DNA of 42,272 nt from Holosporales bacterium (GCA_031258785.1 JAIRMJ010000013.1:1-42272); one strand, 5' to 3'; counted from the first letter of the stretch, positions 9,219 through 17,917 are shown. Numbers and translations: made by a program. Notes: generated by a model from the letters alone, not told the origin.

Positions 9219-9509
9219 AGGCTGTCCTAGATAAGAACAATAATCTAGGATGGAGAGATACGAAAGAGCAGATTAAACAAACCAAAACAGAAGCAAATGA
9301 AGGCGAGTTTTGTTGTTGAGAAGGCAGCAAGGAGTTCCCCATAAATCCTTAACTTACACAAGGACAACATGAAACCATTTTTCCATAAGTTTTGGTTATT
9401 GACTCACAAGAACACAGGAGGAAGTTTAACAACAAAAAACTCCTATCATGAAGACCCGGCTTTTTCAATGGATTGATGGTGGTTTTTAGTTGTTACCTAG
9501 GACAGCCCC
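9219..9509 (+). mobile_element. Decayed, internally deleted IS1595-type element (copy A)
   Basis: This 291-base segment is bounded by inverted ends GGCTGTCCTAG and CTAGGACAGCC. It is a close relative of the copy at 30544-30822 and shares its right end with 17843-17917. In copy B the left part still encodes a transposase start (MRKSRLNKPKQ and on), typical of IS1595/ISXO2-like enzymes. In copy A that ATG has become ATA and the frame is broken. Most of a transposase gene is missing, so the element could only move in trans, like a MITE. No convincing 8-base target duplication is visible. It separates lepB from omp3 and fills most of the 444-base gap. Confidence 0.7.
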
Positions 9510-9653
9510 AAATTATAACAGAGCGAATATGCAGATGTGTCGAATAAACAACACTGACGCTCAAAAGAATCCGAACAACACCAAATAAGGCTCGCGGGCC
9601 AACGATATCAAGAATAGAATAAAGGAACTGGAAAATGAAAGAGGTGAAAAAAG

Positions 9654-10433
9654 ATGAACAGAGCAAAAGCGATAATCATGACGAACGTTTTAACAGCGTT
9701 GGTGGTAGGAGAGGCAAGAGCTGAAGGTTGTATCCATAGCGGATGGATTGTGGGAGCAGCGGTGACAGCGGAAAGACAAACACAAAAAATAAAAGTAAAC
9801 ACAGCAGGCGAGACCGCGATCAAAATCGATGACACCACGAGCGCGAGCGCGGCGACTAAGAAACATCGATGGATCATGGGATGTGGTCTAAAACTGGGAT
9901 ATCAATGGAAAATAAATAGCATAGGAATAATCAGAGTGTATACAACCGCCGCACTACCGCTGGGAAAACAAAAAATCAAATACTACGGAACAAAATCGGG
10001 CAGTGATAGAATAACAAAGGAAGAAAGCGAGATAGAAATCACAACAAAGGATAAGTATGAACTAGGAGTCGGGGTTCATCTAGGAGCGGTAATCAAGGAT
10101 CGACTACAGATCTACCTTAAATACGAAGCAGGACTGAGACAGACTCACGCAACGATAAAGGTGACAGGGTCAGAAGAAGATATAAAAAAATACTATGAAG
10201 CAGGGAAACAGAAAGAAAAAAAGACGAAGCTAGCACACACAGTCGGGCTAGGGATAGAATTTCAGGCGACTCCCGCCCTCAGCGCCGGGCTAGAAGGTTT
10301 CTATCGAATCAAAAGAACCCATAAACTTCCATCAGCAATATATGTTGAAAGTAGTAGCACGGCAGGGGGGAATGTGACGAAGCATGTGGGACAAAGCATG
10401 GGAATAGCACTGAACCTTCTCTGGACTATATAA
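9654..10433 (+). CDS. Small outer-membrane beta-barrel protein, paralogue 3
   Basis: The 259-residue protein has a short signal peptide (MNRAKAIIMTNVLTALVVG, cleavage near EARAEG). It is most like paralogue 4 at 29612: both have the early segment G-ETAI followed by SA-AT-KK and then an ILG/MGCG strand and GY. It also has THKLPSAIYVES, GGNV and a final hydrophobic strand (SMGIALNLLWTI). It is lysine-rich between the strands, which suggests exposed basic loops. The gene follows IS copy A by 144 bases, so its promoter lies in or just after the element. Role inferred as a surface barrel. Confidence 0.7.
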   Translation: MNRAKAIIMTNVLTALVVGEARAEGCIHSGWIVGAAVTAERQTQKIKVNTAGETAIKIDDTTSASAATKKHRWIMGCGLKLGYQWKINSIGIIRVYTTAALPLGKQKIKYYGTKSGSDRITKEESEIEITTKDKYELGVGVHLGAVIKDRLQIYLKYEAGLRQTHATIKVTGSEEDIKKYYEAGKQKEKKTKLAHTVGLGIEFQATPALSAGLEGFYRIKRTHKLPSAIYVESSSTAGGNVTKHVGQSMGIALNLLWTI

Positions 10434-10437
10434 CATA

Positions 10438-10453
10438 CCCCCCCCACGGGGGG
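10438..10453 (+). terminator. GC-only hairpin after omp3, possible terminator
   Basis: A C8 run, AC and a G6 run can fold into a 5-6 pair GC stem just after the omp3 stop. No T-run follows, so termination is uncertain. A second inverted repeat (ATGGGTGG at 10491-10498 with CCACCCAT at 10525-10532) lies between omp3 and the convergent lpxA. Confidence 0.3.
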
Positions 10454-10563
10454 CCCTAACGATCGATGAAAAAGAATGAGGCTCCCGACGATGGGTGGTC
10501 CAGCACCCACATAAAAAACACCGCCCACCCATACGGGTCAGCACGACACCGACAGCGCTCGCG

Positions 10564-11280
10564 TCACGTGACTGGGTGTATGGTAGTGAGCTGGCTCTCT
10601 CTCAGGCGATACCCAACGCTGGCGATCTCATCGCGAGAAGCCCCAGCTCGTTTAAGCCCGATGACATTCACCCCGCGCATAGCGAACGAACGATCACATC
10701 GAGCGACTGAATAAGGCAAGACATCGCGATCGACGCCGGAACAGCCGCCAATAAAAGCCAACTTACCAATGTGAACGAATTGTTTGACAGCTGACATCCC
10801 TCCAATGGTGACGTTATCACCGACGACGACGTGACCGGCCAGGTTAACACAATTTACAAGGATGACGTTGTTTCCAATTAAGCAGTCATGAGCGATGTGA
10901 CAGTAAGCCATGATGAGACAGTTCTCGCCTATCCTCGTAACCATGCCACCACCCTCAGTCCCGATACTGGCTGTCACACATTCCCTGATCACAGACCTTT
11001 TGCCTATTTCCAAACGTGACTTCTCACCCTTGTACTTCAAATCCTGAGGCTTTTGTCCAAGAGAGGCGAATGGAAACACTGTAACTTCATCGTCGATCAA
11101 AGTGGTGCCTTCGATAACAACGTGCGAATTTAGCCTAACGTTAGCCCCTAAGGTCACGTCCTTGCCTATGCAGCAGTACGGGCCTATATACGTTTGTGGC
11201 CCTACTCGTGCCCCTTCCTCGACGATCGCAGTTGGGTGAATGGACGCCGTGCTGTCTATCAAACTTTTTTTGCTATTCAT
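10564..11280 (-). CDS. lpxA: UDP-N-acetylglucosamine acyltransferase LpxA, shortened C-terminus
   Basis: The 238-residue protein performs the first step of lipid A synthesis, moving a 3-hydroxyacyl chain from ACP to UDP-GlcNAc. It consists of left-handed beta-helix hexapeptide repeats. The catalytic histidine is in CHIAHDC (His131, with His128), and the substrate region GQKPQDLKYKGE is intact. The usual C-terminal helical domain is cut short: after GVNVIGLKRAGASRDEIASVGYRL the chain ends within about 15 residues, giving 238 rather than about 260 residues. No alternative frame restores the missing helices. It is the last gene of infC-secG-fabZ-lpxA, 5 bases after fabZ. A lipid A pathway implies an LPS-bearing outer membrane, which not all Rickettsiales keep. 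Confidence 0.92.
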   Translation of the reverse strand: MNSKKSLIDSTASIHPTAIVEEGARVGPQTYIGPYCCIGKDVTLGANVRLNSHVVIEGTTLIDDEVTVFPFASLGQKPQDLKYKGEKSRLEIGKRSVIRECVTASIGTEGGGMVTRIGENCLIMAYCHIAHDCLIGNNVILVNCVNLAGHVVVGDNVTIGGMSAVKQFVHIGKLAFIGGCSGVDRDVLPYSVARCDRSFAMRGVNVIGLKRAGASRDEIASVGYRLRESQLTTIHPVT

Positions 11281-11285
11281 ATATT

Positions 11286-11753
11286 TTATCTTTCAGGAAT
11301 CATGGCTGTGAACTCTGCCTCATCTGTGAGCGTGTCCGCAACATATGTTTTGCCAAGGAATTTCCAGAACTTCGTACCACGCCGCTGTTCGACAGAGATA
11401 TGGATCCTCATCACGTCTCCTGGAACGATCGGATGCTTGAACTTCGCGTTGTTAATCGACATAAAGTAAACGGAGGTCAATGTGCCCTTGGCTGCTACAC
11501 CCTCCTCAATCAATGTCGCAAATGCTAGAACACCAGCCGCTTGCGCCATTGCCTCTATCACGAGAACTCCGGGCATTACCGGGTAATCCGGAAAATGTCC
11601 TTGAAAATACCATTCGTTTACCGATACGTTTTTGAAGGCCTCGCAGGAGTCACCGGGACGCATCTGTTCAACCCTATCAAGCAGAAGGAATGGAAACCTA
11701 TGCGGTATGATCTCCTTTATCTCTTTTAGGCCTAGAACTTCTGGAAAGCTCAT
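11286..11753 (-). CDS. fabZ: 3-hydroxyacyl-ACP dehydratase FabZ
   Basis: The 155-residue hot-dog-fold enzyme dehydrates 3-hydroxyacyl-ACP in fatty acid elongation. The N-terminal IPHRFPFLLLDRV segment and the active-site stretch GHFPDYPVMPGVLVIEAMAQ are textbook, with His53 and Glu67 catalytic. Its start overlaps the secG stop by 4 bases (ATGA), which suggests translational coupling. It sits just before lpxA, the usual fabZ-lpxA pairing, in which the two enzymes compete for the same 3-hydroxyacyl-ACP pool. Confidence 0.97.
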   Translation of the reverse strand: MSFPEVLGLKEIKEIIPHRFPFLLLDRVEQMRPGDSCEAFKNVSVNEWYFQGHFPDYPVMPGVLVIEAMAQAAGVLAFATLIEEGVAAKGTLTSVYFMSINNAKFKHPIVPGDVMRIHISVEQRRGTKFWKFLGKTYVADTLTDEAEFTAMIPER

Positions 11754-12277
11754 TTATTTGCCGCCTTCTTTCTTCCTGCCGATGCCACCTTATTTATTGC
11801 AGCCTTTGCCTCTCGCTCATCCACATTTTTGTTACCTCCATGCGTAACCGATTCCTCTGTCCTGCTTTCAGCAGATTTATCATCATGCTTCGTTCCAGTA
11901 GTAACCTTGGTGGCTGCAGCAGGCGCCTGCTGATCGGTCTGTGGTGATACTCTCTTATTGGTGGTCCCTCCTCCCATAGCGCGCCGATGATCGATAGTCC
12001 CTGCCGTTTCATCAGCCCCTACTGGATGATCTAGCAAGGTTTGTGTTGACTTCAGATTGCTAGAAGCAAGCATGGCCATCACGACGCAATTAACCAAAAA
12101 TACTGTTGCAAGTGTCCACGTGGCCTTTGTAAGCACGCTGGATGTGCCCCTCGCACTAAATAAGTTCCCCCCCCCACTGCTTGCAAATAGTGAGCTACCT
12201 CCCTCGTTCTTTTGTACTAATACGACAAAAATCAGAAGCACGGTGACAAATACGTGGATCGCTAAAAGTATTCCCAT
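11750..12277 (-). CDS. secG: Protein translocase subunit SecG with a long hydrophilic tail
   Basis: The 175-residue protein has two membrane segments (about 2-22 and 47-70) joined by the glycine-rich SecG loop (QKNEGGSSLFASSGGGNLFSARGTSS). SecG is the small helper subunit of SecYEG. After residue 75 comes a charged, low-complexity tail of about 100 residues (rich in T, K, A, E and Q), so the protein is longer than the usual 75-130 residues. The loop codons include a run of nine G (C9 on the plus strand at 12167-12175), a place where slippage could shift the frame. It lies between infC and fabZ in one operon. Confidence 0.88.
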   Translation of the reverse strand: MGILLAIHVFVTVLLIFVVLVQKNEGGSSLFASSGGGNLFSARGTSSVLTKATWTLATVFLVNCVVMAMLASSNLKSTQTLLDHPVGADETAGTIDHRRAMGGGTTNKRVSPQTDQQAPAAATKVTTGTKHDDKSAESRTEESVTHGGNKNVDEREAKAAINKVASAGRKKAANK

Positions 12278-12292
12278 GGGCCAATTCTCCTT

Positions 12293-12820
12293 CTATCTCT
12301 TTGTTAGTGTTGTGATGATGACAGATCCCTCAAGCTTCGGGGCAGCCTCTTCCTTGGCAAACTCCTGGCAAAAGTCCAGTACCTTACGCACCACTTCGTG
12401 TCCAAACTCCTTACGCGTAAGCTCCCTTCCCCTGAATCTTAATACCAATTTCACCTTGTTGCCAGCCTCAATGAACTTCCTGATCGCCTTGCACTTGATC
12501 ATGAGATCGTTCTCGCCAATAAACGGCCTCAGCTGCACCTCCTTAAGATCAACAGTTCTCTGCTTTTTCCTAGATTCCGTCTTCTTTTTCTGAAGTTCAT
12601 ATTTATATTTCCCATAGTCGAGGAGTTTGCATACTGGTGGGGCCGACTCACCGGAGATCATCACGAGATCCAGCCCAACGGCCTCCGCCTGCTCCATCGC
12701 TTCCGTGGTCGGGACTATCCCGATCGGCTGCCCATCCTGCCCTATTAATCTGACCTCACGCGAGGTTATCCTCTCATTTATCAACAGAGAATTATGCTCG
12801 TTCCCAGCTATTTTTGCCAA
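12293..12820 (-). CDS. infC: Translation initiation factor IF-3, TTG start
   Basis: The 175-residue protein has both IF-3 domains. The N-domain reads NERITSREVRLIGQDGQPIGIV, then a lysine-rich linker (KYELQKKKTESRKKQ) and a C-domain with VQLRPFIGENDLMIKCKAIRKF. IF-3 keeps 30S subunits free and checks start-codon pairing. The frame has no suitable ATG: the start is TTG at 12820, about 8 bases after an AAGG ribosome site. Near-cognate starts on infC are known from other bacteria (ATT in E. coli), where IF-3 represses its own translation, so the same feedback is likely here. It is first in infC-secG-fabZ-lpxA; rpmI/rplT do not follow it. Confidence 0.95.
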   Translation of the reverse strand: MAKIAGNEHNSLLINERITSREVRLIGQDGQPIGIVPTTEAMEQAEAVGLDLVMISGESAPPVCKLLDYGKYKYELQKKKTESRKKQRTVDLKEVQLRPFIGENDLMIKCKAIRKFIEAGNKVKLVLRFRGRELTRKEFGHEVVRKVLDFCQEFAKEEAAPKLEGSVIITTLTKR

Positions 12821-13155
12821 CCAAAAGCCCTTATACTTTCTTCCATGCTCCTGCTGCTAATTGTAAGTGTTTTGGGATTGCTTCTCAAGAGTATTTCTGG
12901 TTCGGTTGTGAAAAAAGAACCAAACACCAATATTCTGAGAAAAGGGCGAAGTTCTGGCACTGGCAAGCAACCTAACATTGCTTGGTAAAGCTAGTGATAT
13001 CGCCTGTATACACGTGGCAATGGTGCTTTTGCCATTACTTCGATGTAGCAACACCTAGGTCTGCACCTCTGAAAGGTTGCTGACAACCACCCCATTGGTC
13101 TAATCCGGAGGCTACATTGTTTGGTCTGTTCAGTGCCAATACCAACATCTTTGTC
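12821..13155. other. 335-base gap between trmB and infC, no secure gene
   Basis: The gap holds one minus-strand ORF of 65 codons (12857-13054; includes RSNGKSTIATCIQ) with no ribosome site and no recognisable family. It may be a gene remnant or chance. No tRNA-like fold or strong promoter was seen. The infC promoter probably lies within it. Confidence 0.4.
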
Positions 13156-13830
13156 TCATACGTATGGCTCGATTTTTGTATATGTGGCAAAGAGGATCTC
13201 GTTCGTAGCTATCCTTTCGTATTTCGTTTTAGGCCACGAGTTCTCGTCTGGCCGCGAATTTTTACCGACGAGTATGCCAGTAAAGAGCTTATCAAATTTC
13301 GGCCGGCCAAACAGCCTCAGCATCCACTGGATATACACCTCGTGATCGGTCGCAATCCTAAACCATCCGCCTACCTTTAGTTTATCATGAATGGTCTCTA
13401 TTGTACGTTCCTGGAGGAATCTCCTCCCAGTATGCTTTCTTTTTGGCCACGGATCTGGGAATAGCAAAAAAACTCCATCAAGTGAGTTTGATTGGATATC
13501 TTGGAGCAATATCCTGGCGTCGCCTTGAAAAATACGGATGTTCTTTATACCTAGATCGCTGATTTTGACAAGCAGTGCTGCTACACCATTAACAAATGGC
13601 TCACATCCCACAAATAACGCATTTGGCGTGCTCAACGCGAGCTGAGCTATGTGACACCCCATTCCAAACCCTATCTCGAGAAAGACATGGGCGTAATTAC
13701 CGAAATTGCTTTGCCGAAACGCAGTTATTGAAATATCTGGGAGTACGGTGTCAAACAGTTCTTTTTGTTTTTTGGTTAATTGCCTGCACTTTCTTCTGCC
13801 GTATAGCTTTTCGTGATGTGGACAAATCAT
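13156..13830 (-). CDS. trmB: tRNA (guanine-N7)-methyltransferase TrmB
   Basis: The 224-residue SAM-dependent enzyme makes m7G46 in the variable loop of tRNAs. The SAM-binding loop is EIGFGMGCH (52-60). The family signature is FPDPWPKRKHTGRRFL (from about 127), and an acidic loop TDHEVYIQWML follows. The N-terminus keeps basic residues (HEKLYGRRKCRQLTKKQ). It starts 2 bases after the chpT-like gene stops and is probably co-transcribed with it. Length is normal for the family. Confidence 0.95.
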   Translation of the reverse strand: MICPHHEKLYGRRKCRQLTKKQKELFDTVLPDISITAFRQSNFGNYAHVFLEIGFGMGCHIAQLALSTPNALFVGCEPFVNGVAALLVKISDLGIKNIRIFQGDARILLQDIQSNSLDGVFLLFPDPWPKRKHTGRRFLQERTIETIHDKLKVGGWFRIATDHEVYIQWMLRLFGRPKFDKLFTGILVGKNSRPDENSWPKTKYERIATNEILFATYTKIEPYV

Positions 13831-13832
13831 GG

Positions 13833-14420
13833 TTATTTGGATGATACCTTGATAACGTGCCCTGTTTCTTCATCAGACGTATCCACAAAGATTTGGTAGT
13901 CACTCGCCGCCGCCAGGCCCCTTATATACATTGCGAACACGTTGAATATGTCCTCTGCCTGCGAATCACCACTGAACGCCAGATTGACGGCAGTTGGCAA
14001 AAATCTTCTGTTTGTAGCCAAGATCCAGGTGGTATGAATGTCTGGACTTACTATAGACACGACATCCTTCGCTTTGCATGCCTTAATAACCAGATACAAG
14101 AGGCCAGCAATCATGTTTTGAGACTCAGGAGATTGAAATCTACCCAACAAATCATTTGGATCTGAGATTGTCACCTCTTTCAGTCTCGCTAAGTCAAGGA
14201 GTGTTCCAAATATACTTGTTACTGCGCCAGATACTGAGTACACACTTCTAAAAAAATCTGCAGTACAAGACAAGAGGTCAGCATTCCTCAGAAGCTCCTT
14301 CACTTCGTATATATCAGTGTTTTTCAGATCTTCCCCGAGAAATTTCATAATGCTGAGGTGGTTGGCTATTTCGTGACATACCTTGCTTACAGTCAGCATC
14401 GTTACGTCTTGTTTTCCCAT
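13833..14420 (-). CDS. chpT: ChpT-like histidine phosphotransferase
   Basis: The 195-residue protein resembles ChpT, the alphaproteobacterial phosphotransferase that passes phosphate from the hybrid kinase CckA to the response regulators CtrA and CpdR. The dimerisation helix carries SKVCHEIANHLSIMKFLGEDL with the phospho-accepting His16. In ChpT this motif reads roughly CHD-sPv-ai-NG-E. The C-terminal half is a degenerate ATPase-like fold, ending in a helix DIFNVFAMYIRGLA similar to the family's QifN-f-aY-r-LA. The typical NGLELL part is altered to KFLGEDL. It precedes trmB by 2 bases. CckA and CtrA are not in the window. Confidence 0.7.
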   Translation of the reverse strand: MGKQDVTMLTVSKVCHEIANHLSIMKFLGEDLKNTDIYEVKELLRNADLLSCTADFFRSVYSVSGAVTSIFGTLLDLARLKEVTISDPNDLLGRFQSPESQNMIAGLLYLVIKACKAKDVVSIVSPDIHTTWILATNRRFLPTAVNLAFSGDSQAEDIFNVFAMYIRGLAAASDYQIFVDTSDEETGHVIKVSSK

Positions 14421-14853
14421 CTATTTTCCGCTCAAAACGCTCCCACATCACGAAAATACTTGATTTCAATGGCTAGATCAACCAGCGATACCAGATCAAC
14501 TGCTTTTTAAAAAGTCGTTGTACAGAATTAACTGCCCTACCCTCCTCTCTAATGCCGCAATCGTTTCCTCTCGCTTGACTGCTCCTTTAGATGTGTTCTC
14601 ACATCTTTATTCTCCTTCCTTCATTTTTCCCAATTGTATCTCTGCCCTTACACACTAGCCTAAAAAATGGTGCATATTAGTTATAAAAATCTCGGAATTA
14701 GGGGCACGCAATACGCAAGTACGTGTGGAATTGAGCAGATACAACCCATATTTTGCTATCGAAACGTAAAAGTACGTAAAAATGTTGTAGAATTTTTAGG
14801 AAAATCAATTACCCTGGGATGTATGAATCAACTTTGTTAAACAAATACGGATT
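14421..14853. other. 433-base divergent gap before topA
   Basis: This region between chpT (minus) and topA (plus) must hold both promoters. A perfect 7-pair inverted repeat (AGATGTG at 14589-14595 and CACATCT at 14600-14606, 4-base loop) followed by TTATT lies inside it but serves no visible upstream gene. No ORF or RNA gene was recognised. Confidence 0.4.
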
Positions 14854-17142
14854 GTGTTAAAGGGAGTAGTTGTTGTGGAGTCGCCAGCGAAGGCGAAGAC
14901 TCTCGGAGCGTACCTAGGGAGGGATTACAAGGTCATAGCGAGTTATGGACATATCAGGGATCTTCCGTCTAAGAATGACGCCGTTGATATAGGCAATCAC
15001 TATAAGGTATCGTGGGCTCTCAATGATCGCGGCAAGAAGCACATCCAAGAGCTATCTGGCTTTCTGAAGTCGGCTGATAGTCTCTTTCTGGCAACTGACC
15101 CTGATCGCGAGGGGGAAGCGATTTCGTGGCATATACTCGACGTCCTCACTGGCAAGAAGCTTCTCATGAACAAAAATGTTAAGCGTGTTGTTTTTCATGA
15201 GATAACGAAGTCTGCGGTGAAGCACGCGTTTGATACTCCTAAGGACCTAGATCAGGATCTGGTCGGTGCATATCTAGCCCGCAGGATTTTGGATTATCTG
15301 GTTGGCTTTTCGTTATCTCCGATCTTGTGGAGAAAGATGCCCGGGGCCAGGTCGGCCGGACGGGTGCAATCAGTTGCTCTTAGACTAATAGTTGAGAGAG
15401 AGCTAGAGATACAGAAATTTGAGGCCGAGGAATACTGGAGTATTCACGCAGACTTCAAGTGCAAAGATGGACCGTTTACAGCAAATTTGGTTGCCATTGA
15501 TGGGCGGAAGCTTGAGAAATTAGACATAAAGAATGAAGCAGAAGCAAAGAGACTTAAGGAACTGCTAGAACCACTGCAGTACCACGTTGAAAAAATAGAA
15601 AAGAAGTCTGTGAAGCGCAATCCATACGCCCCATTCACTACGTCAACAATGCAGCAAGAGGCCGTCAGAAAGCTGGGATTTAGCGCAAAAAAAACAATGA
15701 CCACCGCGCAGAAATTGTATGAGGGAATTTCGATAGACGGGGCAATGCACGGGCTCATAACATATATGAGAACAGATAGCACAACCCTGTCAACAGACGC
15801 GATAAGCGGAGCGCGTTCGTTTATAAAGCAAGAGCTTGGAGACAGGTATTTGCCTAGTTCCCCAAGAATCTATAAGACGAAGGCAAAGAATGCTCAAGAG
15901 GCGCACGAAGCGATTAGACCCACCTCATTCGATAGGACACCGGAATCTATAAAAAAGTATGTTTCTGGTGACGAGCTCAGGCTATACGAGCTCATATGGA
16001 AGAGGGCTCTGGCATCCCAAATGGAGAGCGCCGTGATAAATCAAGTGTCAGCCGATATAATACCAACTACAGATGACAATGCTCGATTCAGGGCTACAGG
16101 GTCCAGTGTTGAATTTGACGGGTTCCTGAGTGTTTACAACGATACTGCAGATGACGATCAGAAGAAACTCCCCAATCTGGTAGATGGCGAGGTTTTGGAT
16201 CTCACGCAAATCACATGCGATCAGCATTTTACACAGCCTCCAGCGCGATTTAATGAAGCAAGTTTAGTCAAAAAACTGGAAGATCTCGGAATAGGTAGAC
16301 CATCAACATATGCCTCAATCATAAACATTCTGCAGGAAAGAAGGTATGTCACTTTGCAAAAGCGAACTTTCATCCCAGAGAGCATAGGATTTTTGGTAGT
16401 ATCATTTCTTAGGAACTTCTTCTCTAAGTACGTACAATACGAATTCACGGCCAATCTTGAAGAAGAACTCGATGACATATCAAATGGAAAACTACTGTGG
16501 GAAAATGTGATAGATAATTTTTGGCAAGAGTTTAATAACCACATAGACAAGGCACAAACCCTCACGATTACGGAGGTCATAAACATAGTAGAAAAGGACA
16601 TCAATGACTACGTCTTCAAAGGATTAGATGGAGATCGTACCTGCCCAATCTGCAATAAAGGAAAAGTAAACCTGAAGCTCGGTAGGTTTGGAGCCTTCTT
16701 GGGTTGTACCAATTACCCTGAGTGCAAGTTCACGCAAAAATTGGGAAGTGGAGCCGACGGACAAGTTCAAAAAGAAATCGAACAACCAAGGGAGATTATG
16801 AAGGATCCGAACAATGGGAATGACCCAGTATCTTTGAAACGAGGGCCGTATGGCTACTATTTTGAATGGGCCAAAACGAAGGAAAAGAGCGGCAAAAAGC
16901 CAAAGCGCCTTGGTGTACCAAAATTCATCACAGACCCCACTGAACTCACTCCAGAGGACGTTATTACGCTTGACCAACTTCCCAAAACCATCGGTAAGCA
17001 CCCAAGGAGCGGAGAATCAATACAACTCGTTCTCGGCCGCTTTGGTCCATTCCTCAAAATTGGAAAGGAGTCGTTTAAACTTGAAAAAGATATAAGCTTT
17101 CTCAGAATCACACCAGAGCATGCACTAGAGATTGTTGGCTAA
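14854..17142 (+). CDS. topA: DNA topoisomerase I (type IA)
   Basis: The 762-residue enzyme relaxes negative supercoils. The Toprim domain starts at VVVESPAKAKT (Glu9) with TDPDREGEAISWH at 81-93. The catalytic tyrosine is in GLITYMRTDS (Tyr304). The IGRPSTYASII motif lies in the core. A C-terminal four-cysteine zinc module (CPIC and CTNYPEC) is followed by two GRFGxFL-type ribbon repeats. At 762 residues it is shorter than the usual 850-900 of alphaproteobacteria, probably because of fewer C-terminal repeats. Translation starts at GTG in front of LKGVVVVESPAK; the ribosome site is weak. It converges on greA. Confidence 0.96.
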   Translation: MLKGVVVVESPAKAKTLGAYLGRDYKVIASYGHIRDLPSKNDAVDIGNHYKVSWALNDRGKKHIQELSGFLKSADSLFLATDPDREGEAISWHILDVLTGKKLLMNKNVKRVVFHEITKSAVKHAFDTPKDLDQDLVGAYLARRILDYLVGFSLSPILWRKMPGARSAGRVQSVALRLIVERELEIQKFEAEEYWSIHADFKCKDGPFTANLVAIDGRKLEKLDIKNEAEAKRLKELLEPLQYHVEKIEKKSVKRNPYAPFTTSTMQQEAVRKLGFSAKKTMTTAQKLYEGISIDGAMHGLITYMRTDSTTLSTDAISGARSFIKQELGDRYLPSSPRIYKTKAKNAQEAHEAIRPTSFDRTPESIKKYVSGDELRLYELIWKRALASQMESAVINQVSADIIPTTDDNARFRATGSSVEFDGFLSVYNDTADDDQKKLPNLVDGEVLDLTQITCDQHFTQPPARFNEASLVKKLEDLGIGRPSTYASIINILQERRYVTLQKRTFIPESIGFLVVSFLRNFFSKYVQYEFTANLEEELDDISNGKLLWENVIDNFWQEFNNHIDKAQTLTITEVINIVEKDINDYVFKGLDGDRTCPICNKGKVNLKLGRFGAFLGCTNYPECKFTQKLGSGADGQVQKEIEQPREIMKDPNNGNDPVSLKRGPYGYYFEWAKTKEKSGKKPKRLGVPKFITDPTELTPEDVITLDQLPKTIGKHPRSGESIQLVLGRFGPFLKIGKESFKLEKDISFLRITPEHALEIVG

Positions 17143-17246
17143 TGTTTGTTACACAAGAAAACTTAACACGGACAGTTTCCGCCTCCGTCTTGTGAGTTCT
17201 TCGTTGGGGAAAATTGTAAGTCCTTGCGCAGACAACGGCTGAAAGG

Positions 17247-17702
17247 CTAGATATACCTGATCTCTAAGATACAGTAGCGTTTGACACCACCAGGAGTTTT
17301 AACTTCCAGAGCTTCTCCGCACGCCTTTCCTATTAGGGACTTAGCTATCGGGGACGTGACCGGGAGGAATCCGTTTCTTATGTCCGCCTCGTCGCTGCCA
17401 ACGATCTGAAATTCGGAGTCTGCACCGTTCTCGTCGCGTATCCTCACTGTCGCGCCGAACTTTACGGTATCGGATTCGATTTTTGCAGCATCAATTACAG
17501 AGGCCTTGCTGATCTTGTCCTCCAATTCTGCGATCCTGGACTCTACGAGTCCCTGCCTTTCCTTGGCAGCATGATACTCGGCGTTCTCAGACAAATCTCC
17601 CAGAGACCTAGCAGATGCAATAGCATCAATAATCTTTGGCCTCTCGACGCTCTTCAGTTGCCGAACCTCATCCTGCAACTTCTGAAACCCCTTGATAGTC
17701 AT
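17247..17702 (-). CDS. greA: Transcription elongation factor GreA
   Basis: The 151-residue protein rescues backtracked RNA polymerase by stimulating transcript cleavage. The N-terminal coiled coil (MTIKGFQKLQDEVRQLK, then DLSENAEYHAAKERQ with the acidic tip) is followed by the C-terminal FKBP-like domain (GNGFLPVTSPIA-type segment, ending in ILEIRYI). The reading frame stays open upstream to 17855, but the extra 51 residues are not GreA-like. They run into an IS end, so the ATG at 17702 is chosen. An 8-pair hairpin (GGTATAGA at 17817-17824 and TCTATACC at 17835-17842) lies in its upstream region. Confidence 0.93.
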   Translation of the reverse strand: MTIKGFQKLQDEVRQLKSVERPKIIDAIASARSLGDLSENAEYHAAKERQGLVESRIAELEDKISKASVIDAAKIESDTVKFGATVRIRDENGADSEFQIVGSDEADIRNGFLPVTSPIAKSLIGKACGEALEVKTPGGVKRYCILEIRYI

Positions 17703-17842
17703 CGGAATAATACTCAATCCCGACCCCGTACACCAAATGAACCAACCGGACATATCTATCAGAATATGTGTGTGCCTGTCAACAAAAAAATTGCGGTCTG
17801 GAAGAGAAAGTTTAAAGGTATAGAGAGCATTTTTTCTATACC

Positions 17843-17917
17843 AAGGAACTATCAATCATGAAAGCACAGCTTATGCAATGGATTGATGGTGGTTTTTAGT
17901 TGATAACTAGGACAGTC
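17843..17917 (+). mobile_element. Solo right end of an IS1595-type element (copy C)
   Basis: About 75 bases match the right end of copies A and B: the GGATTGATGGTGGTTTTTAG segment, then TTGATAACTAGGACAGTCC with a changed terminus. No left end is present. The end has diverged more than in A and B, so it is an older remnant. It lies between greA and a broken gene fragment and may have caused the break. Confidence 0.55.

Noticed and set aside
9219-9509. 8-base target duplications flanking IS copies A and B
   Set aside because: Flanks of both copies are A/T-rich and only partly alike; no exact 8-base direct repeat could be read.
12857-13054. 65-codon ORF with GKSTIA resembling a P-loop
   Set aside because: The rest of the P-loop (GxxxxGK) is missing, there is no ribosome site and no family; treated as gap sequence.
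17703-17855. N-terminal extension of greA
   Set aside because: The 51 extra residues are not GreA-like and derive from the region next to the IS end; the ATG at 17702 fits the family.
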